Notes: a model not told the origin generated them from the sequence alone. Counted from the stretch's first letter, positions 49,941-58,936 are shown. The stretch: 64,000 nt of DNA from Bacillus pseudomycoides (GCF_022811845.1 NZ_CP064266.1:4712001-4776000); one strand, 5' to 3'. Program-made: numbers and translations.

Positions 49941-51458
49941 TTATAATGCTGCATTTACATCCATTCGTTCCTTCGTAAAGCGACTTGTTTTTAGCCAATG
50001 TGCAATATTTTCAATATCCGTTGAGAAAATACGGTCATTTGTAATTGACGGTACTTGCTGACGCCCTTGGTGATAAAAGGCTTTCGTCGCTGTACTCATC
50101 TCTTCAATACCACGATATTCCGCAGCTTGCATTGCGCAAATCATTTCAATCGCAAGAACTCGCCTTACGTTTTGAATAATTTGATGTGCATGACGTGAAG
50201 CGATTGTTCCCATACTTACATGATCTTCTTGGTTAGCTGATGATGGAATTGAGTCAACACTTGCTGGATGAGCTAACGTTTTATTTTCTGAAACAAGTGA
50301 AGCTGCTGCGTATTGCATAATCATTGCACCAGACTGAAGCCCTGGCTCTGGACTTAAAAATGGTGGTAAATCATTTAACTGTGGGTTCACAAGACGCTCA
50401 ATACGGCGCTCAGAAATATTCGCCAGTTCCGCCATTCCAACCTTCAAAAAGTCCATTGCAAATGCAATTGGCTGACCATGGAAGTTCCCGCCAGAAATTA
50501 CTTTTTCTCCACCATCAAAAATCAGTGGGTTATCTGTTGCTGCGTTCATTTCAATTTCTAATTTTTCTTTCACATAATTTAAAACTTGCCAAGAAGCACC
50601 GTGCACCTGCGGAATGCAGCGAAGTGAGTATGCATCTTGTACACGCAGTTCTCCTTGCTTTGTTATCAATTTACTGTCATGAAGTACATCGCGAAAACGC
50701 TTTGCAACTTCCACTTGTTCTTTATAGCCACGTGCTTTATGCACATTTTCATCAAATGCATCGATAATGCCGCGCAATCCTTCAATTGTCATAGAAGCAA
50801 TTAATTCTGATTGATAAGCAATCGCCTCAGCTTCTATATAAGAAAGAATTCCTTGTGCTGTCATCGCTTGCGTACCATTAATTAATGCAAGCCCTTCTTT
50901 CGCTTCTAATTCGATTGGTTCTAATCCTTCTTCTGTCAGGGCTACCATCGCATGAACTCGTTTCCCCTTATAAAACACTTCTCCTTCTCCTAATAGAACA
51001 AGAGCAAGATGAGATAGTGGCGCTAAATCACCGCTCGCTCCAAGTGATCCTTGCTGCGGGATAACCGGATGAATTTTACGGTTTACAAACTCTAGCAACA
51101 TATTCACAACAAGAGGGCGAACACCGGATACTCCTTTTAACATCGTATTAGCGCGTAAGATCAACATTCCTCGCGATACTTCTTCAGGGAATGGAACACC
51201 AACTCCACATGCATGTGATTGAATTAAATTATGTTGAAGTGCTTTTACATCATCTTTTTGAATAAACACATCACTAAACTTCCCAAACCCAGTTGTAATA
51301 CCGTAAACAACCTTTCCATCTTCTACGATTTTTTCTACAACTTCACGGCACTCGGCCACTTTTTGCATACTACTTGAGCAGGCTGTTACTCCTTCTCCTT
51401 CAAACAATAAGCGTTTCATTTCTTCTACTGTTAATGAATGTCCTGTTAACGTAATCAT
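49941..51458 (-). CDS. hutH: Histidine ammonia-lyase
   Basis: A 505-residue enzyme that turns L-histidine into trans-urocanate and ammonia. The Ala-Ser-Gly triad that forms the MIO prosthetic group is present (GSLGASGDLAPLSHLAL), along with VYGITTGFGKFSDV, NATDNPLIF-type segment and SIPSSANQEDHVSMGTIASR. AAGGAGG precedes the ATG. It is the first structural gene of the operon, controlled by the leader hairpin between it and hutP. Confidence 0.96.
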   Translation of the reverse strand: MITLTGHSLTVEEMKRLLFEGEGVTACSSSMQKVAECREVVEKIVEDGKVVYGITTGFGKFSDVFIQKDDVKALQHNLIQSHACGVGVPFPEEVSRGMLILRANTMLKGVSGVRPLVVNMLLEFVNRKIHPVIPQQGSLGASGDLAPLSHLALVLLGEGEVFYKGKRVHAMVALTEEGLEPIELEAKEGLALINGTQAMTAQGILSYIEAEAIAYQSELIASMTIEGLRGIIDAFDENVHKARGYKEQVEVAKRFRDVLHDSKLITKQGELRVQDAYSLRCIPQVHGASWQVLNYVKEKLEIEMNAATDNPLIFDGGEKVISGGNFHGQPIAFAMDFLKVGMAELANISERRIERLVNPQLNDLPPFLSPEPGLQSGAMIMQYAAASLVSENKTLAHPASVDSIPSSANQEDHVSMGTIASRHAHQIIQNVRRVLAIEMICAMQAAEYRGIEEMSTATKAFYHQGRQQVPSITNDRIFSTDIENIAHWLKTSRFTKERMDVNAAL

Positions 51459-51477
51459 CCTTTTTCCTCCTTAAAAA

Positions 51478-51559
51478 GAGCAAAAGGGGACCTTACCTTT
51501 TTAAGACAGACTTCTGTCCCAAAAAGCAAGGCCCCCTTCTAACTAATAGACTATGGGCA
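51478..51559 (-). promoter_or_regulatory. HutP-controlled terminator/leader between hutP and hutH
   Basis: On the minus strand several TAG triplets (CATAGTCTATTAGTTAGAAG) come just before a long stem-loop: AGAAGGGGGCCTTGCTTTTT with GGGACAGA pairing to TCTGTCTTAAAAAGGTAAGG with TCCCCTTTT, followed by TTTTT. In B. subtilis the HutP hexamer with histidine and Mg binds clustered NAG triplets in this place and prevents termination, so histidine switches on hutHUIG. The arrangement here fits that mechanism. Confidence 0.85.
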
Positions 51560-51561
51560 AA

Positions 51562-52002
51562 TCATATGTGATTAATTCCTAAACCAATCGCCTCATGCTC
51601 AGATCCTTTTACAGGCGCACCTATCGTTCCATAAAGCGCAACAGCAACCCATTCGCCTTCTTTTTTTCCGTCGTATGGTGTACCGCGCACAATCGCAAAC
51701 CGAAGACCTACTGTACGAAGAACGTCTGCTAACTGAATTTGACCTCTCGTTACCCCGTACAACGCTTCCATGATTGCATGATAAAGTGCATGCGTTTCTC
51801 TGTAAACGTCTGTTTCAATAACTTGGTTGCTTTTAGCCGCTGTTTCCATTGCTGCGACAACCTTTTGCGAATTCATAGAACCGACTTTCCCAGTACAATA
51901 TTTCCAACCTTTCGGAATCGATAATACAGGGCTTTCATTCTCATCCGCAAGTGCCAACAACATGGCCATACGACCAATTCGATGTGTTCCTTGAAGAAGC
52001 AT
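51562..52002 (-). CDS. hutP: Hut operon antiterminator HutP
   Basis: A 146-residue RNA-binding regulator. It contains [20 protein letters not shown] at the start, [20 protein letters not shown] in the middle, and the conserved C-terminal [14 protein letters not shown] with the residues that bind L-histidine and Mg2+. It binds the hut leader RNA and allows read-through when histidine is present. First gene of the operon; a near-match to a CcpA site (ATGAAAACGGTTAAA, 52056-52070) lies about 55 bases upstream. Confidence 0.96.
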
Positions 52003-52055
52003 GTGACTCTCTCATTTCTCGTGAATTATTTGAATATTACTTAATTTAAGAATAT

Positions 52056-52070
52056 ATGAAAACGGTTAAA
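52056..52070 (-). promoter_or_regulatory. Weak cre-like site upstream of hutP
   Basis: ATGAAAACGGTTAAA resembles the catabolite-response element (WTGnAAnCGnWnnCW), but lacks the last C. Catabolite repression of hut by CcpA is known in B. subtilis; here the match is imperfect. Confidence 0.35.
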
Positions 52071-52198
52071 TCGTCAATAGTTTAAATAATTATTTAAATG
52101 AATTTTTTCAATACTCTGTTCGATTGTGTACACAATTTATTTACAGAAAATTTCTAATCATGCTATAGTTTCACTAACAGCTGTAAGGGGGACCCGAA

Positions 52199-53149
52199 TT
52201 GGCTAAGAGAAAAGATATTCACTTTCGAATTGACGAAAGATTACTAGAAAGATTTGAAGCAGCACTTCATTATGAAGGTCTAAATAAAACAGATATTTTA
52301 ACACATGCTATTCAGCAATTTTGTGTAAAGGTGGAATCAGAAAAGTTGAATGATATAAAAAGGCAATACGCTGTAAGTAACCATCTGCAAACACGGATCG
52401 ATACTCATAAAAAATATGAGGAAAAACGAGTAGACTTAGATGAAATTGTAATAGGTCATCTACAATTACAAGGCACGGAAAAGATATTAGAAGTTGGATG
52501 CGCTAATGGAAAGTTCCTTGCACTGCTACAAAAAAACGGTCATAAGGGGCATCTCACTGGTTTGGATCAATCTACATCTATGCTGCGAGAAGCCGCTATA
52601 AATGGAGCGCAGCAACATGTAAATATTGAATGGAAACTTGGAGATGCTACCAAACTCCCTTTCCCAGCTGATTCTTATGATTGGATCATCGCAAGACATA
52701 TGCTGTATCACATGACAGATGTTGAAAAAACAATTCAAGGATTTCATAAAGTAATTTTTCCTGAAGGCAGGTTCCTAGCCACAACAAATTCCAAAATCTC
52801 ATTACCCCGTATAGATGAGATGTGTAACAAAATGTTAGTCGCATTCAATTTACCCGAAAAAGCACCATCAGCTTCTCCATTTTGTTTAGAAAACGGAAAA
52901 CAATTATTACAATCTGTTTTTCAAACTGTGGAGGAAACAGTTATTCATAATGCACTTCTATTTCATCATGCTACACCTATCGTTAACTATATCTCTAGTA
53001 TGTTTCCATCTTTAAACATACCTGATGACATTCATCTTCATTCAGAAATGAAAGAATGGCTGACCATGGAAATAGAAAATGAATTATCTCTTCATGGCGG
53101 AGTATGGCGTGATCCAAAAACACTAGCTATTTATAGGTGTACAAAATGA
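52199..53149 (+). CDS. SAM-dependent methyltransferase with N-terminal ribbon-helix-helix-like domain
   Basis: A 316-residue protein. Residues 1-45 (KDIHFRIDERLLERFEAALH then YEGLNKTDILTHAIQQF) look like a CopG/Arc-type ribbon-helix-helix DNA-binding domain. After a charged linker, residues 80-210 are a class I methyltransferase: motif I ILEVGCANGKFLALLQ, motif II GLDQSTSMLREA, KLGDATKLPFPADSYD, then IARHMLYHMTDVEKTIQGFH and a post-domain. The fusion suggests a methyltransferase acting at DNA or a self-regulating one; target unknown. TTG 52199 with AAGGGGG upstream is the start. Confidence 0.85.
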   Translation: MAKRKDIHFRIDERLLERFEAALHYEGLNKTDILTHAIQQFCVKVESEKLNDIKRQYAVSNHLQTRIDTHKKYEEKRVDLDEIVIGHLQLQGTEKILEVGCANGKFLALLQKNGHKGHLTGLDQSTSMLREAAINGAQQHVNIEWKLGDATKLPFPADSYDWIIARHMLYHMTDVEKTIQGFHKVIFPEGRFLATTNSKISLPRIDEMCNKMLVAFNLPEKAPSASPFCLENGKQLLQSVFQTVEETVIHNALLFHHATPIVNYISSMFPSLNIPDDIHLHSEMKEWLTMEIENELSLHGGVWRDPKTLAIYRCTK

Positions 53150-53186
53150 ATTTGAATCTACTTTATAACAAGTTCTTTAAATTTAT

Positions 53187-53215
53187 CTTAGGTTGATGTT
53201 GATATAGCGATACCC
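53187..53215 (-). repeat. Solitary IS231-like repeat end
   Basis: CTTAGGTTGATGTTGATATA then GCGATACCC resembles the right end of the short elements at 17310-26516 with a few changes. No left end is visible, so it is a decayed copy, the only one seen in the backbone half. Confidence 0.5.
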
Positions 53216-53275
53216 TAAGAGGAAAATTACATATTATAAATATAACAATAAACAAAAATATAAGAGGTGAAACTG

Positions 53276-53836
53276 TTGGCTATAAAACAAAAGGAAATTA
53301 AGGTGGTAATTGGTGCAGGGGAATATAATAATAATCCAGGCTGGTTACATACGAATGAAGAAGAATTGAATTTATTAAAAAGGAAAGATTGGATAAAAAG
53401 GTTTGATCCTAATTCTTTAGTGGTAATTTTAGCGGAGCATGTATGGGAACATTTATCATATGAAGAAGGCATAGAAGCGGCGAAAGTATGTTATGAATTT
53501 TCAAAGTATGGTGGTTATATTCGATGTGCCGTTCCTGATGCATTTTTCCCAGATGAAGAATACCAAGAGGGTGTACAAGTTGGGGGACCTGGACCTAAAG
53601 ACCATCCCGCAGCTAGTCATAAAATAGTTCATAATTATGAAACTTTAAGGAAAATGTTTGAAACTGTGGGATTCGAAGTGAAATTGCTTGAATATTGTGA
53701 TGAAGAGGGGAATTTCCATTACAATGAGTGGAATGGAGCCGATGGAGTTATTTTTCGTTCAAAGAAATATGATCCACGGAATCAAGGGGATAAACTTGTT
53801 TTTCCATCCTTAATTATAGATGCAATAAAGTCTTAG
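53276..53836 (+). CDS. SAM-dependent methyltransferase-like protein
   Basis: A 186-residue protein of the methyltransferase type often annotated near glycosyltransferases: KVVIGAGEYNNNPGWLHTNE, LVVILAEHVWEHLSYEEGIE (A-E-H-V-x-E-H-L) and GGYIRCAVPDAFFPDEEY. Motif I is atypical (VVIGAGE), so cofactor use is not certain. TTG 53276 is preferred, because AAGAGGTG directly precedes it, while the GTG at 53267 is part of that site. A decayed IS231-like end separates it from the methyltransferase upstream. Confidence 0.7.
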   Translation: MAIKQKEIKVVIGAGEYNNNPGWLHTNEEELNLLKRKDWIKRFDPNSLVVILAEHVWEHLSYEEGIEAAKVCYEFSKYGGYIRCAVPDAFFPDEEYQEGVQVGGPGPKDHPAASHKIVHNYETLRKMFETVGFEVKLLEYCDEEGNFHYNEWNGADGVIFRSKKYDPRNQGDKLVFPSLIIDAIKS

Positions 53837-53873
53837 TTATTAAGCTAAACATGTTTTTTCTTGCCGAAAAGCT

Positions 53874-53912
53874 TTAAAGTCGATTTCCAATAGGAACTCG
53901 ACTTTTTTAGTA
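53874..53912 (+). terminator. Terminator after the methyltransferase-like gene
   Basis: AAAGTCGA / TCGACTTT stem followed by TTTTAG. Confidence 0.8.
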
Positions 53913-54064
53913 TTATAACTCAATAGTCTTGATACCTCTTCAACACTATAAAAATATATATGGTTTCGTAACATGAATTTATAAATCACGTGAAAGTTAC
54001 ATACAAGCAACCAAAATATTAAAGTTGAAAGTTATATAAATTTTTCATTCTGAGGACATTAGAA

Positions 54065-54361
54065 TCAAATAGCTGCAACTAATTTTTCTTTTTTATAGAA
54101 TTGATGCACGATAGAAAACAGCTGTTTAGCATCTTTAATATGTATTACATCCCCACCAGGAATAATAATCCCTTCATAATCATCCACATGAACTTCAGTT
54201 AATTCCAAATGCGGTTGCACTTGCAATCCTGTTTTACTTGTGATGATATTTTTTGTTACTCCTACTGTTTCAATTTTATAGTCGTCTTTCAATAACGCCG
54301 TAGCCACGGTAACCTCGAATTCTGCAAATGTCGGATATACAAATAAAAGTATTTTCTTCAT
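54065..54361 (-). pseudogene. DJ-1/PfpI family protein, C-terminus missing
   Basis: A 98-residue piece: MKKILLFVYPTFAEFEVTVA (with the acidic residue near the active site), ETVGVTKNIITSKTGLQVQP, VDDYEGIIIPGGD and YKKEKLVAAI-stop. Complete members have about 190 residues, and the nucleophile Cys directly follows L-V-A-A-I; here that codon is TGA (one base from the Cys codon TGT), and homology ends right after. So the catalytic Cys and the second half are lost. The start overlaps the kinase stop (ATGA) and has GAAGGAG upstream. Confidence 0.8.
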
Positions 54362-54936
54362 ATTCTTTTCTCCTTCACCCATTTCATAAAATACACCTCT
54401 GTTTCCTCTACGGTCACTTGATCCGTATTCACATATGTAACCGAAAATTGTTTATACCATTGCCTTTCTACTTCTACCAATTCTAACTGTTCTTCAAACG
54501 TACTACGTCTTCTCGCTTTATCATCCTCTTTTCTCTCTTGCAATATCTTTTTAGAAACATCCAAATAAAAAATTGCATCCGAACGACATTTTCTTAATTG
54601 ATATAATTCTTCATTTAGTTCGTTTTCAATATCCCAATTCATCCCTATCAATTTCGGAAAATGTATTGTATAAAACTCAATATCTTCTGGACCACGATCA
54701 AATATTACAGTGCTCCCTCGTGCATTCTGAAATTCTTTTATTTTTTCTTCAATAAACATTTTTTGATTTGTAATAAATCCCTCTTTTGTGTAAATATCCA
54801 AATTTAACTTTTTTCTCTTCTCTACAATTTCATAAGGATTTTCATACACTATCTGAAAACCTTTTTGCTCTAATCCCCTTGCTAACGTTGTTTTCCCGCT
54901 TGCCATTGGTCCTTGAAGTGAAATTATATACGTCAT
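54358..54936 (-). CDS. P-loop nucleoside/nucleotide kinase-like protein
   Basis: A 192-residue AAA_28/thymidylate-kinase-like protein: Walker A ISLQGPMASGKTTLARGLEQ, a lid and base-binding region GSTVIFDRGPEDIEFYTIHF (D-R motif), IFYLDVSKKILQERKEDDKA and RRRSTFEEQLELVEVERQWY. It probably phosphorylates a small molecule with ATP. ATG 54936 follows AAGGGTGG. It shares an ATGA overlap with the DJ-1-type gene downstream, forming a two-gene unit. Confidence 0.8.
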   Translation of the reverse strand: MTYIISLQGPMASGKTTLARGLEQKGFQIVYENPYEIVEKRKKLNLDIYTKEGFITNQKMFIEEKIKEFQNARGSTVIFDRGPEDIEFYTIHFPKLIGMNWDIENELNEELYQLRKCRSDAIFYLDVSKKILQERKEDDKARRRSTFEEQLELVEVERQWYKQFSVTYVNTDQVTVEETEVYFMKWVKEKRI

Positions 54937-55078
54937 TTGCTCCACCCTTTTTCACAAAAATCACCCTCTTTTTACAATAAACGGAATTTTATAAACCATC
55001 AACAAAATACTTCGAACCTTGTTTCCTATTTCTATCTAGCTTATAATAAAAAACAGAGACGATTATGGACGCCTTTTA

Positions 55079-55112
55079 TGTAAGCTTGGAAAGCCAAGCT
55101 TACATTATTTTT
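55079..55112. terminator. Strong hairpin
   Basis: ATGTAAGCTTGG / CCAAGCTTACAT with an AAAG loop, followed by TATTTTTTG. It lies upstream of both neighbouring genes, so may be an attenuator or the end of an unseen transcript. Confidence 0.65.
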
Positions 55113-55195
55113 TGCTTTCCCTTTCATTCGAAACAGGGTATACTAGATTAGAACATATGTTCTTAATGATTACATATAGTAAGGAGATAGAACAA

Positions 55196-55492
55196 ATGGT
55201 ATACGATACAAAAGTAATTTCTTGGAATGAATCTTTAAAACAACTGCAACGTCGCTACACAAATCAAGCAGTAGATCGAAAACAATTTGAAGATGTTGAA
55301 CTCATGGAGTTTTTCCACGATAACGACTACATTTCTCTTCCCACACATATTAGCGGCCTATCAACAAAACGTTTTACTTCTTACTCGATTTTCACAACTG
55401 AAGATAAAGATCGTAAAGTCGGCACACTTATTATTGAATATTTAGAAGATGATAATGACATATTACGTGTCGAACAACTATACTTCGTTTAA
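55196..55492 (+). CDS. Hypothetical protein
   Basis: A 98-residue soluble protein (MVYDTKVISWNESLKQLQRR, FEDVELMEFFHDNDYISLPT, VGTLIIEYLEDDNDILRVEQ). No family recognised, but regular composition and AAGGAGA seven bases before the ATG support it. The frame is open further upstream; that part lacks a start site and contains the hairpin. Confidence 0.7.
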   Translation: MVYDTKVISWNESLKQLQRRYTNQAVDRKQFEDVELMEFFHDNDYISLPTHISGLSTKRFTSYSIFTTEDKDRKVGTLIIEYLEDDNDILRVEQLYFV

Positions 55493-55596
55493 TTCATGAC
55501 GCTTGGTCAAAATGACCAAGCGTTCTTGCTTTCTATCAATCTCACTGCTTATAATACTAGTAAAAGGAGAACTACTATCACAAAGGGGGTATATAC

Positions 55597-56028
55597 TTGC
55601 TTGAAGGATGGTTTAGTTGGTTTATTGTTACTTGGACTGTTATTTTACTAGGGCTTATGTCTATTGGTGGATACTTTATGTTCCGAAAATTCTTGAAACG
55701 CCTACCAAAAGAAGACGGCATGTCGATTTTAGATTGGGAAGCACACTATATCGATCAAACACGTCACTTATGGGATGATGAGCAAAAACAATTATTAGAG
55801 GAACTTGTAAGCCCAGTTCCTGAACTTTTCCGTGATGTTGCTCGCTCCAAAATTGCTGGTAAAATCGGAGAATTAGCTTTAGAAGAAAAAGCCCCTAAAA
55901 TAACTGAAGATTTAATCATTAAAGGGTATATTGTAGCGACTCCAAAACGAGATCATAAGTTTTTAATTAAAAAATTACAGGAAAAACAAATTGATTATTC
56001 TCCGTATCAATCACTTTTAGCAAAATAA
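55597..56028 (+). CDS. yneK: DUF2621 family membrane protein (YneK-like)
   Basis: A 143-residue protein with one N-terminal helix (FSWFIVTWTVILLGLMSIGG-YFMF) and a cytosolic helical domain (GMSILDWEAHYIDQTRHLWD, LVSPVPELFRDVARSKIAGK). In B. subtilis a protein of this type (YneK) lies next to ccdC and ccdA, as here, although on the other strand. TTG 55597 is the start, with AAGGGGG upstream. Function unknown. Confidence 0.8.
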   Translation: MLEGWFSWFIVTWTVILLGLMSIGGYFMFRKFLKRLPKEDGMSILDWEAHYIDQTRHLWDDEQKQLLEELVSPVPELFRDVARSKIAGKIGELALEEKAPKITEDLIIKGYIVATPKRDHKFLIKKLQEKQIDYSPYQSLLAK

Positions 56029-56057
56029 AAAACCTCAAGAAACCTTGAGGTTTTTTA
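56024..56057. terminator. Bidirectional terminator between yneK-like and ccdC
   Basis: AAAAACCTCAAG / CTTGAGGTTTTTT stem serving converging genes. Confidence 0.9.
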
Positions 56058-56561
56058 CGTTAATTTCATATCTTTCTCATTATAAAATCCATCTTCTTTT
56101 TCCATTTCCTTTTGCAATTTCGTAAAGGAACGGTACATCGCAATTCTCCAAGAGACAATCATTGCAAAAGCAAGTAAGAAGAACATACCACTTAACTGCC
56201 CTAAATCAAGTGATTGACTTAAATATGTTTTAAAAACAATGCGTACAACGAGTAAGCCAATTAAAATAAATACAAATGCTTTTGAACGCTTTAAATAAAT
56301 ATCTTGTCCACGCACTTCAAATTTAGATGTTTTAATAAGAAAAATCGAGAAAAACAAACCTACACCAATTGCTTCTAACATTTCTGCTGGTGTTAGGCGA
56401 AATTCCGGAAAAATGTACATCATTGCTCCCGTACTCATAAAAACCGGTGGGAGAATGATTTTTTTCAATGTTGCAGGTTTCTTTGCTGCTTTTAAACGAA
56501 TAAACATCGCACCAACAGCCATACATATAGCAACAATGCTTGATAACAGAACTATGTTCAT
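56055..56561 (-). CDS. ccdC: Cytochrome c biogenesis-associated protein CcdC
   Basis: A 168-residue protein with four or five helices (LLSSIVAICMAVGAMFIRLK, IILPPVFMSTGAMMYIFPEF, MLEAIGVGLFFSIFLI, FVFILIGLLVVRIVF, GMFFLLAFAMIVSWRIAMYR). This matches the CcdC family; the gene is neighbour of ccdA in Bacilli. The function in cytochrome c maturation is not clearly shown in the literature I know. Confidence 0.85.
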   Translation of the reverse strand: MNIVLLSSIVAICMAVGAMFIRLKAAKKPATLKKIILPPVFMSTGAMMYIFPEFRLTPAEMLEAIGVGLFFSIFLIKTSKFEVRGQDIYLKRSKAFVFILIGLLVVRIVFKTYLSQSLDLGQLSGMFFLLAFAMIVSWRIAMYRSFTKLQKEMEKEDGFYNEKDMKLT

Positions 56562-56650
56562 ACTTTCTCATCCTTTTTTGTGGCAATATGAAAATCTAGT
56601 TTCATTATATGCTTTTCTGTTAGTATTTCCAACATTTTCACCGAATAATA

Positions 56651-57358
56651 CTAAAAACCGGTGAAACCACCAAATAAGCTTGAGAAATACGCAATAATTT
56701 TTGTCATCCAATTAAAGTATAAGAATATCCCCATAACGATCATGATGTATCCGCCTATTTTCACAAACGTCCCACTATGTCGTTTGATCCAAGACATTCT
56801 CGTAATGAAAAATGAAAGAATAAAAAATGGGATTGCAAATCCAAGTATATATGCAATCATATATAGCATTGCTGATTCTGGATTCGTGGTAGCCAATCCA
56901 ATTACAGCAACCAAAATCGGCCCTGTACAAGGGGTCCAACCAGCCGCAAATGCTAAACCAATCAAAATAGACCCGATATAACCACTAGGACGGTTTTTAA
57001 ATGTAAATTTTCGATCTTGCATTAAAAATTTCGGTTTAAATACTCCCACGATTATAAGTCCGAATACAATAATAAATATTGCTCCTAACTGTCTTATCAA
57101 ATCTTTATAATCTTGGAAAAATGATCCGATAAAACTTGTACCAAAGCCAATTGCAATAAAGACGATTGAAAATCCAAATAAGAAAAATGCTGTATGTATC
57201 ATGCTTCTTTTACGAAGCATCGCATTTTCTTCTTTTAATTCAGAAACTGACATCCCTGTTATGTACGATAAAAATGCTGGATAAAGCGGTAAGCAACAAG
57301 GGGAAATAAATGATAAGAACCCCGCACCGAACGCTAAAAAAATATTAATATCTTGCAT
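56651..57358 (-). CDS. ccdA: Thiol-disulfide transporter CcdA
   Basis: A 235-residue, six-helix membrane protein of the DsbD/CcdA family that carries reducing power across the membrane for cytochrome c maturation and spore cortex synthesis. The two redox Cys are in FISPCCLPLYPAFLSYITGM and GWTPCTGPILVAV; PSGYIGSILIGLAFAAGW lies between. ccdC follows on the same strand after 90 bases. Confidence 0.93.
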   Translation of the reverse strand: MQDINIFLAFGAGFLSFISPCCLPLYPAFLSYITGMSVSELKEENAMLRKRSMIHTAFFLFGFSIVFIAIGFGTSFIGSFFQDYKDLIRQLGAIFIIVFGLIIVGVFKPKFLMQDRKFTFKNRPSGYIGSILIGLAFAAGWTPCTGPILVAVIGLATTNPESAMLYMIAYILGFAIPFFILSFFITRMSWIKRHSGTFVKIGGYIMIVMGIFLYFNWMTKIIAYFSSLFGGFTGF

Positions 57359-57982
57359 CGTTTCACTCCTCTCCTCTTCAATATTGTAGCAAAAACGAAA
57401 GAAAATACTATGTACAATTCATGAATTCACTATTTGCAACATTTTAATAAGAAAAAACCGAAATAAAACCCTTTTTTTAGGTGGTAGAAAGCAACCCACC
57501 ATGCATAGAAGCGGTCAGATCCTTTTTCTCTGCCCTATGCCAAGCGAATACAAAGAGAGAAACCAAGTAGTGGTCACCTTTTATTATCCGTATCCATATC
57601 TTATATGTCGAAAAATTAACATGCATATTTTTCTGAAGCGTTTTCATTTTCTTCTATTATAAATAATATTCTGTTACTGATTAACATATCAAAGCTTCTT
57701 CCAAACAACAAATAATTTGTATATCATTTCTCTGTATACTATACATTTCCTGTAAGAAAATATTTTTTAAAATGATACCTCTATACACCCTTCACCTTAT
57801 CTTACAACACTTCTATAATTATAATTTTCAAGATTATGCATAAATATCATATTTTTATTATTATTCTATAAAATGTCGCATTTTTCTTTCATTTGACCCT
57901 TCATTTTAAATTTTGTATACTTCCATCTAGTTATATATGTCCGTTTTAGAACAACTAAATATATAAGATAGGAGGAATTTTC
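57359..57982. other. Gene-free stretch
   Basis: Mostly AT-rich; it contains one GC-richer, foldable patch at 57478-57590 (next entry) and the promoter area of the EamA transporter. No ORF is supportable. Confidence 0.5.
57478..57590. ncRNA. Candidate structured RNA or cis-element
   Basis: A patch of about 110 bases is richer in G+C than its surroundings, with nested pairings: GGTGGTAGAAAGCAACCCACC, GCATAG / CTATGC and GTGGTCACC. It lies about 400 bases before the EamA gene and 120 bases after (upstream of) ccdA's start. It matches no riboswitch I know. No promoter or terminator is obvious, so this is tentative. Confidence 0.25.
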
Positions 57983-58891
57983 ATGCTTCGTTATTCTCTA
58001 TTGGTTTTATTAGGAGCATGTAGCTATGGAATTTTAGCTATTTTTGTTAAACTTGCATACGCAGAAGGGTTTTCACTTGGAGAAGTAATTGGTAGTCAAT
58101 ATTTGTTCGGTTGGTTTATTTTGCTTGGAATTACACTCCTATTTTCTAGACACCGCGTTCCACTTAAGCAAATGCTTATTTTATTTGTCGCTGGAACATC
58201 TGCAAGTTTCACAGGGATTTTTTATTACGCTTCACTGAAAACTGTACCGGCATCTATTGCCATTATCCTTTTATTCCAATTCGTTTGGGTAGGGATTATT
58301 ATTGAAGCTGTTGCTACAAAAACGTTGCCATCAAGAGAAAAAGTCATTTCTGTTATCTTTTTACTTGCTGGTACATTCTTATCGAGCGGATTATTAGAAA
58401 AGTCAGCAGGTGATTTTGATACAACTGGAATTATACTAGGTTTACTATCTGCTGTTACATTTGCAACCTACATTTTTGTCAGTGGTAAAGTTGCTGTTGA
58501 AGTACCATCATTACCACGGGGTGTTCTCTTAATGGCCGGTGCTTTAACTTTAGTAATGATCGTATTTCCACCAACATTTATTTTTAACGGAGCGATTTCA
58601 CAAGGACTTTGGAAATACGGTTTAGGACTAGGAATATTTAGTATTGTCATTCCATCCATTGCCTTTACAATCGGAATTCCAAAAATCGGTTCCGGCTTAG
58701 CAACTATTCTAGGGGCAGCCGAACTACCTGTTACAACTATTATGTCTGTATTTGTTTTAAAAGAAGCAGTACTTTCTTCTCAATGGCTTGGTGTGGCGCT
58801 TATTTTGGTTGGAATTGCAATTCCGCAAATTGCGTATACAATGCGCGGTCGTTATCAAAAACATCATACGCACAAGAAAGTTGCTGCATAA
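57983..58891 (+). CDS. EamA/DMT family transporter
   Basis: A 302-residue protein with ten hydrophobic helices in two EamA repeats: LVLLGACSYGILAIFVKLAY opens the first and IILGLLSAVTFATYIFVSGK the second; it ends LGVALILVGIAIPQIAYTMR plus a His/Lys-rich tail. Such drug/metabolite transporters usually export amino acids, sugars or other metabolites. GGAGG eight bases before the ATG; a terminator follows. Substrate unknown. Confidence 0.9.
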   Translation: MLRYSLLVLLGACSYGILAIFVKLAYAEGFSLGEVIGSQYLFGWFILLGITLLFSRHRVPLKQMLILFVAGTSASFTGIFYYASLKTVPASIAIILLFQFVWVGIIIEAVATKTLPSREKVISVIFLLAGTFLSSGLLEKSAGDFDTTGIILGLLSAVTFATYIFVSGKVAVEVPSLPRGVLLMAGALTLVMIVFPPTFIFNGAISQGLWKYGLGLGIFSIVIPSIAFTIGIPKIGSGLATILGAAELPVTTIMSVFVLKEAVLSSQWLGVALILVGIAIPQIAYTMRGRYQKHHTHKKVAA

Positions 58892-58936
58892 AAGAAAAGA
58901 GGCCTCTCATTTGAGAAACCTCTTTTTTTCTTGTAG
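58889..58936 (+). terminator. Terminator of the EamA gene
   Basis: AAAGAGGCCTCTC / GAGAAACCTCTTT stem followed by TTTTTCTT. Confidence 0.8.

Noticed and set aside
54065..54067. UGA as a selenocysteine codon in the DJ-1 fragment
   Set aside because: No open reading continues after the codon and no SECIS-like element or selenoprotein genes are visible.
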